DNA from: Hoeflea_A sp965228435
GTDB taxonomy: Bacteria; Pseudomonadota; Alphaproteobacteria; Rhizobiales; Rhizobiaceae
Length of the DNA: 64,000 bases
Assembly (NCBI GenBank): GCA_965228435.1
Contig: OZ245818.1
Location: 1,612,001-1,676,000 of the forward strand
Reading direction: 5' to 3'
The notes beneath the pieces are model-generated. The model saw only the letters and a list, made by a program, of their open reading frames with translations. It was not told where the DNA came from and made no database searches. The position numbers were made by a program, and so were the translations under genes. This document shows, one piece after another, positions 9,218 to 18,279 of the stretch. Position 1 is the first letter of the stretch; each line of letters begins with the position of its first letter.

Positions 9218-10219
9218 ATGGGCGCGGTCACTTCACTCTTCGTCTACAAGGTGATTCAGGCAGCCGGCGACACTGTCGACCGGGATGCCTTGCTCCGGTC
9301 AATCGGCCTGGATCCGAGCGGTGAGGCGGATGTTGCTCGCATGGTATCCGACGTCGCCTATTACGATTTCTTCGAGCGGGTTGCCCACGCGTTGGGCGAC
9401 GCAACCGCGCTGCCGATCCGGACTGGCGCCAGCATGAATTGCGACGATTACGGCGCGTTCGGCCTGTCCTGGAAAACCGCGCCGACTTTGCGCGCCTCCT
9501 TTGCCCGGGCGGAGCGTTACTGGCGGCTGCTGACCAGCGTTTCAGAATACGAGGTCCGGGCGGCGGGCGACGATGCGTGGTTCATCCTGCATCGTACCGG
9601 CGACCGGCGTCTGGGCCTCCGACTGTCGAACGAGGCGACGCTCGCCAGCGTGGTCTCGATCATACGACAAATCTCGCCGGTTGAGTTTTCCCCAATGGAG
9701 GTGCATCTCAAGCACCAGCCGCCTTCCGCTACCGATGCCCATGAAGCCTATTTCGGATGTCCGGTCGTTTTCGAATCCGACCGAGACGCGTTGCTGATCC
9801 CTGCCGAAGCTTTGGCTCGCGCCAACCGGCAGGCGGACGAGGGCATCACGCGCTTCCTGCTGGGCCATCTCGACGCTGAGTTGAAGAAGGTCGAGGCAGA
9901 TCGGACGCTGCAGCAGATGGTGCATGACGCCATCGCGCAGTCGCTCAGTGACGGCGTCCCGAAAATGCCCGATGTGGCGCGGCGGCTTGGTCTGAGCGAA
10001 CGCACCCTGCAACGCCGGCTGGGCGACGAGGGCCTGTCCTTTCAGAAACTGGTCGATGGAGCTCGCCGCGAGCTTGCCGAAGGCTTGCTCGTGCAGAGTG
10101 ACTACCCGCTGGCCGAAGTGGCGTTTCTTACAGGATTTTCGGAGCAAAGCGCCTTCAATCGCGCCTTCAAGCGCTGGCTGAACACAACGCCGGCGGCCTA
10201 TCGCGAAACCCACGCTTAG
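9218..10219 (+). CDS. AraC-family transcriptional regulator
   Basis: A 333-residue protein. The first ~200 residues match the arabinose-binding-like domain found in OruR/ArgR-type AraC regulators, and the last ~100 form the paired helix-turn-helix domain (ARRLGLSERTLQRRLGDEG, then EVAFLTGFSEQSAFNRAFKR). It stands directly upstream of and in the same direction as the NmrA-like and DUF1772 genes, a frequent arrangement in which the regulator controls that small redox pair. The inducer is unknown. Confidence 0.9.
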   Translation: MGAVTSLFVYKVIQAAGDTVDRDALLRSIGLDPSGEADVARMVSDVAYYDFFERVAHALGDATALPIRTGASMNCDDYGAFGLSWKTAPTLRASFARAERYWRLLTSVSEYEVRAAGDDAWFILHRTGDRRLGLRLSNEATLASVVSIIRQISPVEFSPMEVHLKHQPPSATDAHEAYFGCPVVFESDRDALLIPAEALARANRQADEGITRFLLGHLDAELKKVEADRTLQQMVHDAIAQSLSDGVPKMPDVARRLGLSERTLQRRLGDEGLSFQKLVDGARRELAEGLLVQSDYPLAEVAFLTGFSEQSAFNRAFKRWLNTTPAAYRETHA

Positions 10220-10254
10220 ATCAAATGATCCAAACTTATCGTCCTTTGATCTAA
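10216..10254. repeat. Perfect 10-bp inverted repeat after the AraC gene
   Basis: Arms ttagatcaaa (10216-10225) and tttgatctaa (10245-10254) are exact complements with a 19-base spacer. The left arm covers the AraC stop codon. There is no T tract. It lies about 100 bases ahead of the next gene, so it could be an operator or a weak transcript-end structure. Confidence 0.5.
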
Positions 10255-10355
10255 CCGCAGCTGGCGGCAGCGGTCAAAGCACTGGCAGCAAGTGTCAATC
10301 CAATTGGGACATGATCGCCCATGGTGTCTCCATCAGATTTCAAAGGAGATACATC

Positions 10356-11183
10356 ATGCAGACCTCACCCATTCTCGTCATCGGCGCCACCGGCAAGACC
10401 GGCTCTCGCATCGCAGATCAACTGACCCAGAAAGGTTATTCCGTCAGGCGCGGTTCGCGCAGTTCCGCTATTCCCTTCGACTGGGAGGACGAAACCACCT
10501 GGAGCGCCGCGCTCGACGGTGTTTCCGCGGCTTATGTTTCCTACTTTCCGGACCTCGCCTTCCCGGGTGCCGTCGAGAAGGTGGAAGCACTCTGTGCTGC
10601 GGCCAAAGCCGCCGGCGTGAAGAAAATCGTGCTGCTATCGGGTCGCGGTGAACATCACGCCCGTCGCGGCGAGGAGGTGGTGCGCAATTGCGGGATCGAT
10701 TTCACCCTGGTCCGCGCCGCCTGGTTCGCACAGAATTTCAGCGAGGGATACCTGCGTGATCCGGTTGTCGGCGGCGTGGTTGCCATGCCCGGCGGCGACG
10801 TTCGTGAACCGATCGTCGATGTCGACGACATCGCCGATGTTGCCGTTGCAGCACTCACCCAAGAAGGCCATTGCGGCGAACTCTACGAGGTCACCGGACC
10901 GCGGCTCATGACATTTGCCGAAATGACCGAGGAACTCTCCGCCGCATCCGGACGGCCGATCCGTTATGTGCCAATCACCTTCGACGAGTTTCACGACGGC
11001 CTGGTGCAGATCGGCGGGGAGTTCATTGCCGACGTCTTCACGGCGATTGCCCGTGAGACCCTTGATGGGCGCAACGCTTCCCTGACGGACGGGGTTCAAC
11101 GCGCGCTCGGCCGCCCACCGCGGGACTTCTCCGAATTCGCCCGAAAGGCAGCCACCGCCGGCGCCTGGTCCGACGCGGCCTGA
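10356..11183 (+). CDS. NmrA-family NAD(P)-binding protein
   Basis: A 275-residue protein started at ATG 10356, which has aaaggag seven bases upstream; an upstream in-frame ATG at 10311 lacks a site. The N-terminus carries the Rossmann glycine motif VIGATGKTG, and the rest follows atypical short-chain dehydrogenases of the NmrA/HSCARG type, which lack the YxxxK active site and often sense NADPH or reduce quinones. It is followed closely by the DUF1772 gene, so both probably share a transcript. Confidence 0.85.
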   Translation: MQTSPILVIGATGKTGSRIADQLTQKGYSVRRGSRSSAIPFDWEDETTWSAALDGVSAAYVSYFPDLAFPGAVEKVEALCAAAKAAGVKKIVLLSGRGEHHARRGEEVVRNCGIDFTLVRAAWFAQNFSEGYLRDPVVGGVVAMPGGDVREPIVDVDDIADVAVAALTQEGHCGELYEVTGPRLMTFAEMTEELSAASGRPIRYVPITFDEFHDGLVQIGGEFIADVFTAIARETLDGRNASLTDGVQRALGRPPRDFSEFARKAATAGAWSDAA

Positions 11184-11236
11184 TGACTCAGGTGGAGCGC
11201 AACGGCGCTCCTCCCTCTCTATCAAAGGACAGACTC

Positions 11237-11719
11237 ATGCCTTTCTGGATGCTTCTTCTCAGCCAGTTTTCGATCCTCGCGCTTGCCGCGCTCGGCGGTG
11301 TATTCCTCGCCTTCTCCGACTTCATCATGCGGGCTCTTGGTGTAACCAGTGGCGCCGGCGGACCAGAGGCGATGCAGGCAATCAACCGCGAAGTGTTCCG
11401 CTACGTGTTCATGTCGCTGTTCATCGGCATGGTGCCCGTCTCGCTGCTTCTGGCCGGAGCAGCCGTGATGACGGACACGGCACCGGTTCTCTATGTCGCC
11501 GCCGCTGTGGTCTACGTGTTCGGTGTTTTCGGCGTCACGGCCGCCTTCAACGTGCCCATGAACAACGCGCTTGCGGCTTTCGACGCGGCTTCTGCCGACG
11601 GCCTGAACTACTGGACCACAAAATACCTGCCGGACTGGACCTTCTGGAACAGCGTCAGGACAGTCGGATGTTTTGCCGCTTCGATTCTGCTGCTCCAGGC
11701 GGTCACGCGCCAGGCCTAG
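11237..11719 (+). CDS. DUF1772 (anthrone oxygenase-like) membrane protein
   Basis: A 160-residue hydrophobic protein with about four membrane helices. ATG 11237 has aaagga seven bases upstream; an earlier in-frame start at 11183 adds a poorly hydrophobic leader and overlaps the previous stop. The spacing of helices and the motif NVPMNNALAAFD match DUF1772 proteins, which include fungal anthrone oxygenases. Members often sit next to AraC and NmrA-like genes, as here. The activity is not known in bacteria. Confidence 0.8.
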   Translation: MPFWMLLLSQFSILALAALGGVFLAFSDFIMRALGVTSGAGGPEAMQAINREVFRYVFMSLFIGMVPVSLLLAGAAVMTDTAPVLYVAAAVVYVFGVFGVTAAFNVPMNNALAAFDAASADGLNYWTTKYLPDWTFWNSVRTVGCFAASILLLQAVTRQA

Positions 11720-12795
11720 GGCTCACAGTGGAACGCAGCCAGCAGGCCGGCGGTCAAGGCGTCGGCCATTTCAGGCACCAATCCGGCTCCCTTTGGCAGC
11801 GAGGCGAGAACCTGACGCGAAACACCGCTGATGGCAGCCGGTGTCGCGGGTGAAAAGGACGCGGAATTGGCGGCGGTCATGACGTCCGCCATCGAAATAG
11901 CCAGCGGGCGTTCGCGACAGCGAAAATTCATGTCCGACATGGCGATCCGGATCGTCTCCGGCTGATCCACAATCTTGAATTCGATCCGGCCTTCAGTCGG
12001 GTCGAAAACAATGTTCCAGCGGCTGGAGCGGTTCGCTACCTTGCCCAAAACCGAAAACGCCCGCGCAGGCGTGACCCGATCACCGGCCGCCTGCACGGCC
12101 CCGCCTGCGACCAGAAACCGGCTGAGGCTGTCAGGATCACCGTCCGCCGACGGCAGCTGTTGTTCCCCGCCAAAGCCTTCAAATTCTTTCAAGCGCTCCG
12201 TTAACAACGAGTAGCTTGTATTGGTCAGCGCCGGGATCGGCATGTCCTTTGGGGTATGAACAATCAACCCTTCAATGGTCGGCGTGACGATTGCGGCATT
12301 CCCTGACCGGTCGGCGAGAAAATAATGAATGGGCACAAAGCCCTGAATGCGTACCTCGTCAAGGGTGCTCAAGGCTTCGTCGACCGATGCGGCCGTGTCG
12401 AGCAACCGCTGGATAAACTCCAACTCGGTGACGACCGGTGCTTCATCGTTGCCTGCGAAAACAGCGTCGTCGTTCCACATCAGGGAAACAACCAGACCCT
12501 CAGAGTTCATGCCCGCGGCCGGCATCCCCGGACCAATCTGGTTGAAGGTGACGCTCGCGTGCCGGACAGACCAACGGGCCGGATTGTTGTCCATGATGGA
12601 GCTGCGGACCGACGGAGCCGGATTGGCGAACACCATACCCGCTCCAGTCGGAGCGTAGTCGAAACTGTAGGCGATGAGTGGTTTGTGAGACAGCCCCAGT
12701 GCTACCGTCGTGCAGGCCAGTCCGGTCGACACCATGAGCGACATCAGCACGCCGACACCCCATAAAATGCCAGTTCTCTGCCTTCCAAGGTGCAT
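11716..12795 (-). CDS. Exported Ntn-type linear amide hydrolase (choloylglycine hydrolase family)
   Basis: A 359-residue protein started at ATG 12795, with GGAG six bases upstream. A signal peptide precedes Cys28 (TGLAC/TTVAL), and exposure of this cysteine by cleavage is how choloylglycine-hydrolase relatives gain their nucleophile. Downstream the family features SFDYAPTG and MPAAGMNSEGLVVSLMWND are visible. Known relatives cleave amide bonds in bile salts, penicillin V or N-acyl-homoserine lactones; the substrate here is unknown. It is divergent from the LytTR gene with only about 80 bases between starts. It overlaps the stop of the DUF1772 gene on the other strand by four bases. Confidence 0.8.
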   Translation of the reverse strand: MHLGRQRTGILWGVGVLMSLMVSTGLACTTVALGLSHKPLIAYSFDYAPTGAGMVFANPAPSVRSSIMDNNPARWSVRHASVTFNQIGPGMPAAGMNSEGLVVSLMWNDDAVFAGNDEAPVVTELEFIQRLLDTAASVDEALSTLDEVRIQGFVPIHYFLADRSGNAAIVTPTIEGLIVHTPKDMPIPALTNTSYSLLTERLKEFEGFGGEQQLPSADGDPDSLSRFLVAGGAVQAAGDRVTPARAFSVLGKVANRSSRWNIVFDPTEGRIEFKIVDQPETIRIAMSDMNFRCRERPLAISMADVMTAANSASFSPATPAAISGVSRQVLASLPKGAGLVPEMADALTAGLLAAFHCEP

Positions 12796-12875
12796 TGCGG
12801 TCTCCATCCGGAACTTGTATCGATTTGCGATCCAATGGCGCCAACGGCCGCTCAGCAGAAGCAGGATTTCGCCAA

Positions 12876-13652
12876 ATGCCGGTTTCCATCGCAAACGACA
12901 CGCTTGCGAACTCCCTGAAACGGGAGGTCACGTCCCTGTTCGGGTCGCCCCGCAATGTGGGACTGCTGGTTGTTGTCGCTCTGCTGGCCGGCATTGCCGG
13001 TCCCTTCGGCACCTACGAGGCCATGCCGGTGTTGCTGCGCCTTCTTTACTGGTTGCTGGTCGTCTTCGGTACCGCCGCCGCTGGACACTTGACCGGAACG
13101 GCCGCCGAACATCTGCTGGGCAAACTCGGATGGCCCGCGGGAGTGCGCTTGTTAACCGCTTCGTTTCTGACCGCACTGCCGGTGTTCGGGATTGTGGTCA
13201 TGGTCCTCGTGGCATTCGGCGGTTGGCCGAACGGTTCTGACCTTGTCGTCCTGTTTGCTCAATGCACCGCGGTCGTGGGCGGTATCACGCTGCTGACGCT
13301 TCCTCAGGCATCCACAGGTGATCGGCAGGCGGCTTCCTCGACTCCGAAGCTGCTAAAGCGCCTGCCCAACGCCAAACGCGGCCGCCTTTTACGGCTCCAA
13401 GCCCAAGATCACTATGTCGAAATCGTCACCACGCGCGGTCGCACACTTCTGGCAATGCGTTTCCGGGATGCCATCGACGAAGCCCAGCCGGAACCGGGCA
13501 TGCAAGTGCACCGCTCCCACTGGGTCGCCCTGCACGCCGTCTCCAGTCGCTGCCGCATCAACGACAGGAGCGGGCTACGCATGAGCGACGGTGGCACCGT
13601 TCCGGTCGGCCGGAAATTCAGATCAGCGGTGCGGGAGAATGGTGTGGGGTAG
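12876..13652 (+). CDS. Membrane-bound LytTR-domain regulator
   Basis: A 258-residue protein started at ATG 12876 with cagga upstream. Residues about 30-140 contain four hydrophobic helices, and the C-terminal ~100 residues form a LytTR DNA-binding domain (LLRLQAQDHYVEIVTTRGRTLL, then VHRSHWVALHAV). This layout is common in alphaproteobacteria, where the membrane part replaces a receiver domain. The gene is divergent from the exported Ntn hydrolase, so the two may share control. Confidence 0.85.
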   Translation: MPVSIANDTLANSLKREVTSLFGSPRNVGLLVVVALLAGIAGPFGTYEAMPVLLRLLYWLLVVFGTAAAGHLTGTAAEHLLGKLGWPAGVRLLTASFLTALPVFGIVVMVLVAFGGWPNGSDLVVLFAQCTAVVGGITLLTLPQASTGDRQAASSTPKLLKRLPNAKRGRLLRLQAQDHYVEIVTTRGRTLLAMRFRDAIDEAQPEPGMQVHRSHWVALHAVSSRCRINDRSGLRMSDGGTVPVGRKFRSAVRENGVG

Positions 13653-13764
13653 GATAGAGCTTTAACCGTCTGTTGGAGAATATCGTCTGTTCGATGAAGT
13701 GAAGCCGTCGCCTTTGCGAGTTCCGAAAAGTGGGAGTTTCCCCGGCAACGAATGCGGAAGCTGC

Positions 13765-13852
13765 AATTTCGGGGACAGTTTACTTAATTCAATTTCGGGC
13801 CCAACCCTATCAGTAAGCCTCTGAAAGAATTAAGTAAACTGTCCCCGAAATT
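13765..13852. repeat. Perfect 26-bp inverted repeat with 36-base loop
   Basis: The left arm (13765-13790) begins aatttcggggacagttta and the right arm (13827-13852) is its exact complement over all 26 bases. The element lies in a 295-base gap between the ends of two convergent genes. The ggggacagttta core is of the kind found in dispersed palindromes associated with REP-type Y1 transposases; no transposase is present here. It could also end transcripts from either side. Confidence 0.75.
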
Positions 13853-13947
13853 CTAGCACGTCGTTTCTGCGTGGCGCTGACAAAGCGGCGCTTATGAAGT
13901 GTTTCGAGAGCCTCGATAAACTGACGAGTCCTCGTTGAATCTGGATG

Positions 13948-15516
13948 CTATTTCGCCTTCCCACCATCGTCCGCCAGCTCTGATAGCGCCGCGTCCAGCG
14001 CCTCCATGCCCTCGCCAGCCAGTGCAGCTTCGCGCAATGCGCGCAGTTGCTCCGCCGCATCGGGACGACCCTTGAGCTGCGGCAGTGCCGCCAGCACGCG
14101 ATCGAATTTCGACAGGCCGCGGGCGTGGGTGTCGGAGTAGCCCTTGATCAGGCGCCGGCAGTTGAGGATCTCGACGCCGAGATCGTAATCATCGGCACGA
14201 ATGGCGAGAGCCCGGTCCAACCAGTCGATGAAATGGGCCTCTTCGACCTTGTGACGCAGCAGGCGACGGCGGATCGGCTTGAGCGAGGCCACGAGCCACA
14301 GGCTGAGATAGCCGCTGATCGTATCGGTGCGCACGCGGCGACCGCGATTGATCATCCGGTCGAGCAAGCCGAACAGGCGCGGACTGTTCTCAATGCGGCG
14401 GCCAAGGCCGGCCGGCAGGGTGCCGCAGACTTCCTGGGCGCGCGGATGGAAATATTCGGTGACCTGCAGCACCGCCTCATCCGGAACACCAACCTCGGCG
14501 CGCACGCGGCTGGCGCGCGCCGTGCGCAGTTTCAGGTCGGCGACGCGAATGATGTCGTCATAGACCATTGCGTTGGCCATGTATTTGGCAGCGGTAGCCG
14601 TGAAACGCCAGCCGTGCTCCTCGTCGTCACCGGTCGCCGCCTGCTCCAATTTCTCCAGGTAGGTCCGACCGTAGTCTATGTCCTGGTAGTCGACGACTTT
14701 CTTCAGCCCCGCGGTTGCCATGGCGCGGGCCGGTTCGGGGAGCTGCCCAATGCGCGCCTCCAGCGTGTTCCAGGCCTCGACGAGCCTGGTCGGTCCTTCG
14801 ACGGTGAATTCCGGCGGCTTGCCGGTTGCCTTTTCGGCCACGGCCTCCGGTTCATCGCCGGCGGCGGCCCGATCGCAACAGGCGGCAAAGGCCGCCAGGC
14901 TGGTTTCGACGCCGCGTCCGCTGGCGCGAATGGTTTCTTCGTAACTTTCACGCGAAAACGGCAGCGCACCCGATCCGGCCAAAGCCCCGAAAAGGCCCGC
15001 CGATATGACACTGCCGGCGGCGACCGATTCCTTTTCCATGTCGAAGGCAACGACGCGTTTCGCGGCTTTTCGGGCGCGGGCGATGACCTTGTCGGGTTCG
15101 GCCCGGCCGTCGCCCGGGACGATTTTCTCCGAAACCGAGAGGATACGGTGCGACGACAGGATCAGAGTCGTGCGATCGGGGGTAACAAACCCGCGAATGA
15201 TCGACCGGCCGGCCTCCATCAGCTCGGCGGCGATCATGATGTCGACATCACCGACGGACGGCGTCAGGGCGAATACCGGTTCGCGGCCGGTGTCGGGTGC
15301 CATTTCGACATAGTAGATGGTCGCGCCGGTGCGCTGTGCGACGCCCGCCACCGATGTCGACTGGGCACGATAGCCATTGGCCTCGGCAAGCGCCACGATC
15401 CAGTCGGTCAGGACGCCGCCGCCCTGGCCGCCGACGGCCAGCATGGCCAGCTTGATGATGCCACCGGTGGCGTCGGCGCCGTTGAGATCCTTGTCGGCCA
15501 GCGTTGCGATGTTCAT
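13948..15516 (-). CDS. iorB: Indolepyruvate:ferredoxin oxidoreductase-like beta subunit
   Basis: A 522-residue protein. ATG 15516 overlaps the upstream iorA stop in ATGA, so the two are translationally coupled. The N-terminal ~190 residues form the pyruvate-ferredoxin oxidoreductase gamma domain (LAMLAVGGQGGGVLTDWI, then VAQRTGATIYYVEM). The remaining ~300 residues are the extra helical domain present in long IorB proteins. With IorA it would convert an aryl 2-oxo acid plus CoA into an acyl-CoA, CO2 and reduced ferredoxin. In this locus I infer that the keto acid is isatinate (2-aminophenylglyoxylate). Confidence 0.88.
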   Translation of the reverse strand: MNIATLADKDLNGADATGGIIKLAMLAVGGQGGGVLTDWIVALAEANGYRAQSTSVAGVAQRTGATIYYVEMAPDTGREPVFALTPSVGDVDIMIAAELMEAGRSIIRGFVTPDRTTLILSSHRILSVSEKIVPGDGRAEPDKVIARARKAAKRVVAFDMEKESVAAGSVISAGLFGALAGSGALPFSRESYEETIRASGRGVETSLAAFAACCDRAAAGDEPEAVAEKATGKPPEFTVEGPTRLVEAWNTLEARIGQLPEPARAMATAGLKKVVDYQDIDYGRTYLEKLEQAATGDDEEHGWRFTATAAKYMANAMVYDDIIRVADLKLRTARASRVRAEVGVPDEAVLQVTEYFHPRAQEVCGTLPAGLGRRIENSPRLFGLLDRMINRGRRVRTDTISGYLSLWLVASLKPIRRRLLRHKVEEAHFIDWLDRALAIRADDYDLGVEILNCRRLIKGYSDTHARGLSKFDRVLAALPQLKGRPDAAEQLRALREAALAGEGMEALDAALSELADDGGKAK

Positions 15517-17672
15517 GCCGACGGCCGCTCCCTGAAGATCAGATGACGGGATTCGCGGCGCGTCTGTAGCCAATTGGTCAGTCGTCGCCGTTGTCGGTCG
15601 AGGAACCGTTCAAAACCGTTCGGATTGAACACCGTGTCGGCCTGGTAGAAGGACGGGCACAGCACCGCGGCATCCGCAACCTCACCGCAGTTGCCGCAGC
15701 CGACGCAGCTCTGATCGATGGAAGCCACCGGATCGTCACGCAGCGGATCGTCGAGCTTCTTGACCGAAAGCGATGGGCATCCCGACAGGCGCATGCAGGC
15801 ATGATCGCCGGTGCAGACATCCTCGTCGACGCCGAAGCGCGGTTTGACCACCCGTTGACCGTTCTTGATGGCCGCGTTCTTCAGCGGCCGCTCGCGGCGC
15901 TGCCGGTTGAGCATGCATTCCGACGAGGCGACGATGACCTTGGGCCCCTTCTCCTTGGTGGTCAGCGCTTCCTTCAGGGTTTTCGCCATCTTGCCGACAT
16001 CGTAGGTGCGATCGATCTGGCGCACCCATTTGACGCCAACCCCCTTTACCGCCTCGGTGATCGGGTGCTTGGTCGATTTCGACCGGTTGTTGGCGCGTGA
16101 TGACAGAATGTCCTGCCCACCGGTGGCAGCAGCATAATAATTGTCGACGACGACGATCACGCCGTCATTCTTGTTGAAGACGGCATTACCGACCGACGAG
16201 GTCAGGCCGTTGTGCCAAAAACCACCATCGCCGACGAAGGAGATCGAGCGGCGGTTGGCCTCGGGCGCATTGAAGGCAGATGCGGACGCCGGCCCCAGCC
16301 CGTAGCCCATGGTCGTGGCACCGAGGCCGAAGGGCGGCATGATGGAAAACAGGTGGCAGCCGATATCCGAGGCAATGTAGTGCTCGCCTAGTTCCTCCTG
16401 CACCAGCTTGGTGGCAGCAAATATCGGCCGTTCCGGACAGCCGGTGCAGAAGCCCGGAGGCCGTGCCGGCACCACGGCCGCCAGGTCACCGATATCGGGC
16501 GCCTCGGGTTCGTTGGGCGCGCGATCCTGATCCGAAAGAAGGTCCGGGGCGTGCTCACGCATGAAGGCGCGCAGGCCGTCGAGCATGATCTGGCCGGTCA
16601 GTTCTCCGGCTTCCGGAAGCGGTCCCTTGCCCGCCAGTTTCGTGGTCGCGCCATCGGCATAGAGCATGGCCGCGACAGCCTGCTGGATGTAATCCGGGTG
16701 CCCCTCCTCGACGACCATCACGGCGTCCTTGCCCTTGCAGAAGCCGACAATTTCGTCGTCGAGCATCGGATAGGTCACGTTGAGCACGTGCAACGGCACC
16801 TGGGTTTCGCCGTAGAGATCGGCGAGACCGAGCCGCTGCAGCGCCCGGATGACGCCGTTATACATGCCACCCTGCAATATGATGCCGACCTTGGTCTTGT
16901 CCGGTCCGAAGGTCTCGTTGAGCTTGTTGTCGCGAATATAGGCAATCGCAGCCGGCAGCCGCTTGGTGACCTTTTCCTGTTCGTGCAGGAAGGAGGCCGG
17001 TGGCAGGACGATCCGCTGTACATCGCGCCGCGGATTTTCCAGCGCCTCCGCCACGCTCATAACGGGGCGCTTGTTGTCCCGCGTTTCGAAGCGGCCGTGG
17101 ACGTGGCAGCCACGGATGCGCACTTGAAGCATGACCGGCGTGTTGGAAGCCTCCGACAGTTCGAAACCGTCGCCGACGGCCTTGACGATCGATGGCAGGT
17201 TGGGGCGCGGATCGAGCAGCCAGACCTGGCTCTTCATGGCAAAGGCGTGGCTACGCTCCTGCATGATCGAGGAGCCTTCGCCGTAATCCTCACCGACGAT
17301 GATCAGCGCGCCGCCGGTTACACCGCCCGATGACAGATTGGCCAGGGCGTCGGACGCGACGTTGGTGCCGACCGTGGATTTGAAGGTGACCGCACCGCGG
17401 ATCGGATAGTGAACCGAAGCCGCGAGCATGGCGGTGGCAGCGGCTTCCGAAGCACTCGCTTCGAAATGCACACCGAGATCGGACAGGATATCCTGGGCAT
17501 CGGCCAGCACATCCATCAGGTGGCTGATGGGCGCGCCCTGATAGCCGCCGACATAGCCGACACCGTTTTCGAGCAGCGCCTTGGTGATGGCGAGAATGCC
17601 TTCGCCGTGGAAGACCTCGCCCTCCCCTTTCTTCAGCTTCTCGACTTCTTTTGCGAAAGACCTTTCGGCCAT
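15513..17672 (-). CDS. iorA: Indolepyruvate:ferredoxin oxidoreductase-like alpha subunit
   Basis: A 719-residue thiamine diphosphate enzyme with GAGGAGG upstream of ATG 17672. The N-terminal half carries the pyrimidine-binding domain (EASASEAAATAMLAAS, residues 71-86). The FCTGCPERP motif is at 408-416, and the TPP-binding GDGGFWHNGLTSSVGN starts at 481. A C-terminal ferredoxin domain holds two cysteine sets, the last being Cys656, 659, 662 and 672. It lies between marR and iorB in one minus-strand operon and faces the oxygenase operon across the MarR gene. The family acts on aryl 2-oxo acids made from aromatic amino acids; here a catabolic role in auxin breakdown is inferred. Confidence 0.9.
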   Translation of the reverse strand: MAERSFAKEVEKLKKGEGEVFHGEGILAITKALLENGVGYVGGYQGAPISHLMDVLADAQDILSDLGVHFEASASEAAATAMLAASVHYPIRGAVTFKSTVGTNVASDALANLSSGGVTGGALIIVGEDYGEGSSIMQERSHAFAMKSQVWLLDPRPNLPSIVKAVGDGFELSEASNTPVMLQVRIRGCHVHGRFETRDNKRPVMSVAEALENPRRDVQRIVLPPASFLHEQEKVTKRLPAAIAYIRDNKLNETFGPDKTKVGIILQGGMYNGVIRALQRLGLADLYGETQVPLHVLNVTYPMLDDEIVGFCKGKDAVMVVEEGHPDYIQQAVAAMLYADGATTKLAGKGPLPEAGELTGQIMLDGLRAFMREHAPDLLSDQDRAPNEPEAPDIGDLAAVVPARPPGFCTGCPERPIFAATKLVQEELGEHYIASDIGCHLFSIMPPFGLGATTMGYGLGPASASAFNAPEANRRSISFVGDGGFWHNGLTSSVGNAVFNKNDGVIVVVDNYYAAATGGQDILSSRANNRSKSTKHPITEAVKGVGVKWVRQIDRTYDVGKMAKTLKEALTTKEKGPKVIVASSECMLNRQRRERPLKNAAIKNGQRVVKPRFGVDEDVCTGDHACMRLSGCPSLSVKKLDDPLRDDPVASIDQSCVGCGNCGEVADAAVLCPSFYQADTVFNPNGFERFLDRQRRRLTNWLQTRRESRHLIFRERPSA

Positions 17673-17699
17673 GATCGTCCTCCTCGGTTCCGACCGGCG

Positions 17700-18200
17700 T
17701 CAGAAATCGTGTTTGCGGATGTTGCGCAGCACCTTCTGCAGCGTGGCGACGAAACGATCATGCTCGTCAGCCGGGATGCCCGCAAACATCGTGTTGTAGG
17801 AATCTGTAAACAGCGGCCACACGTCCTGGAACCGTTGCCTGCCACCATCGGTAATGTGAATGTGGCGCACCCGGCTGTCGCTTTCGCTCGCCACGCGTCG
17901 GATCAGCCCTTCGGCTTCCATGGCGTCAAGTGTGCGGCTCAAGGTGGACTGCTCGATCACCGCATAGACCGCGAGTTCATTGGTGCGCAGACCGTCGACC
18001 ACGGACAACACGGCCAGCGTACGCATCTTGGCCACCGACTGACCGGCGGCGCCGAGATGCTCCTGAAGGCTCTGGTTGTAGCGCCCCATGATCCGGTTCA
18101 GGAGATAAGGCGCAAAGTGCTGCAGGCCGATCTCGCCCAGGGTTTTGGGAGATTCGATCCCGGAAAAGTCCTCCGCCGCGAGCGCCGTGTTTTCCTTCAT
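17700..18200 (-). CDS. MarR-family transcriptional regulator
   Basis: A 166-residue winged-helix protein with the MarR core (LAVYAVIEQSTLSRTLDAME recognition helix, then RRVASESDSRVRHIHITDGG wing). It is the first gene of the minus-strand iorAB operon and is divergent from the oxygenase operon. MarR proteins of aromatic catabolic loci usually repress until they bind the substrate or its CoA ester. The palindromes at 18280-18301 are a plausible operator for both directions. In known auxin-degrading loci a MarR repressor responds to indole-3-acetate; that is the analogy I use here, not proof. Confidence 0.9.
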   Translation of the reverse strand: MKENTALAAEDFSGIESPKTLGEIGLQHFAPYLLNRIMGRYNQSLQEHLGAAGQSVAKMRTLAVLSVVDGLRTNELAVYAVIEQSTLSRTLDAMEAEGLIRRVASESDSRVRHIHITDGGRQRFQDVWPLFTDSYNTMFAGIPADEHDRFVATLQKVLRNIRKHDF

Positions 18201-18279
18201 CCCGAACTCTCATTTCGTCGCTGCTGGCGGCCCCGATGACGGGCCTGGCGACAAGACTTCCGAAGGATGGGCTATTTTG

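Noticed and set aside
14047..15546. 499-codon open frame opposite iorB
   Set aside because: It is fully antisense to a well-supported IorB protein; long antisense frames are common at this GC content.
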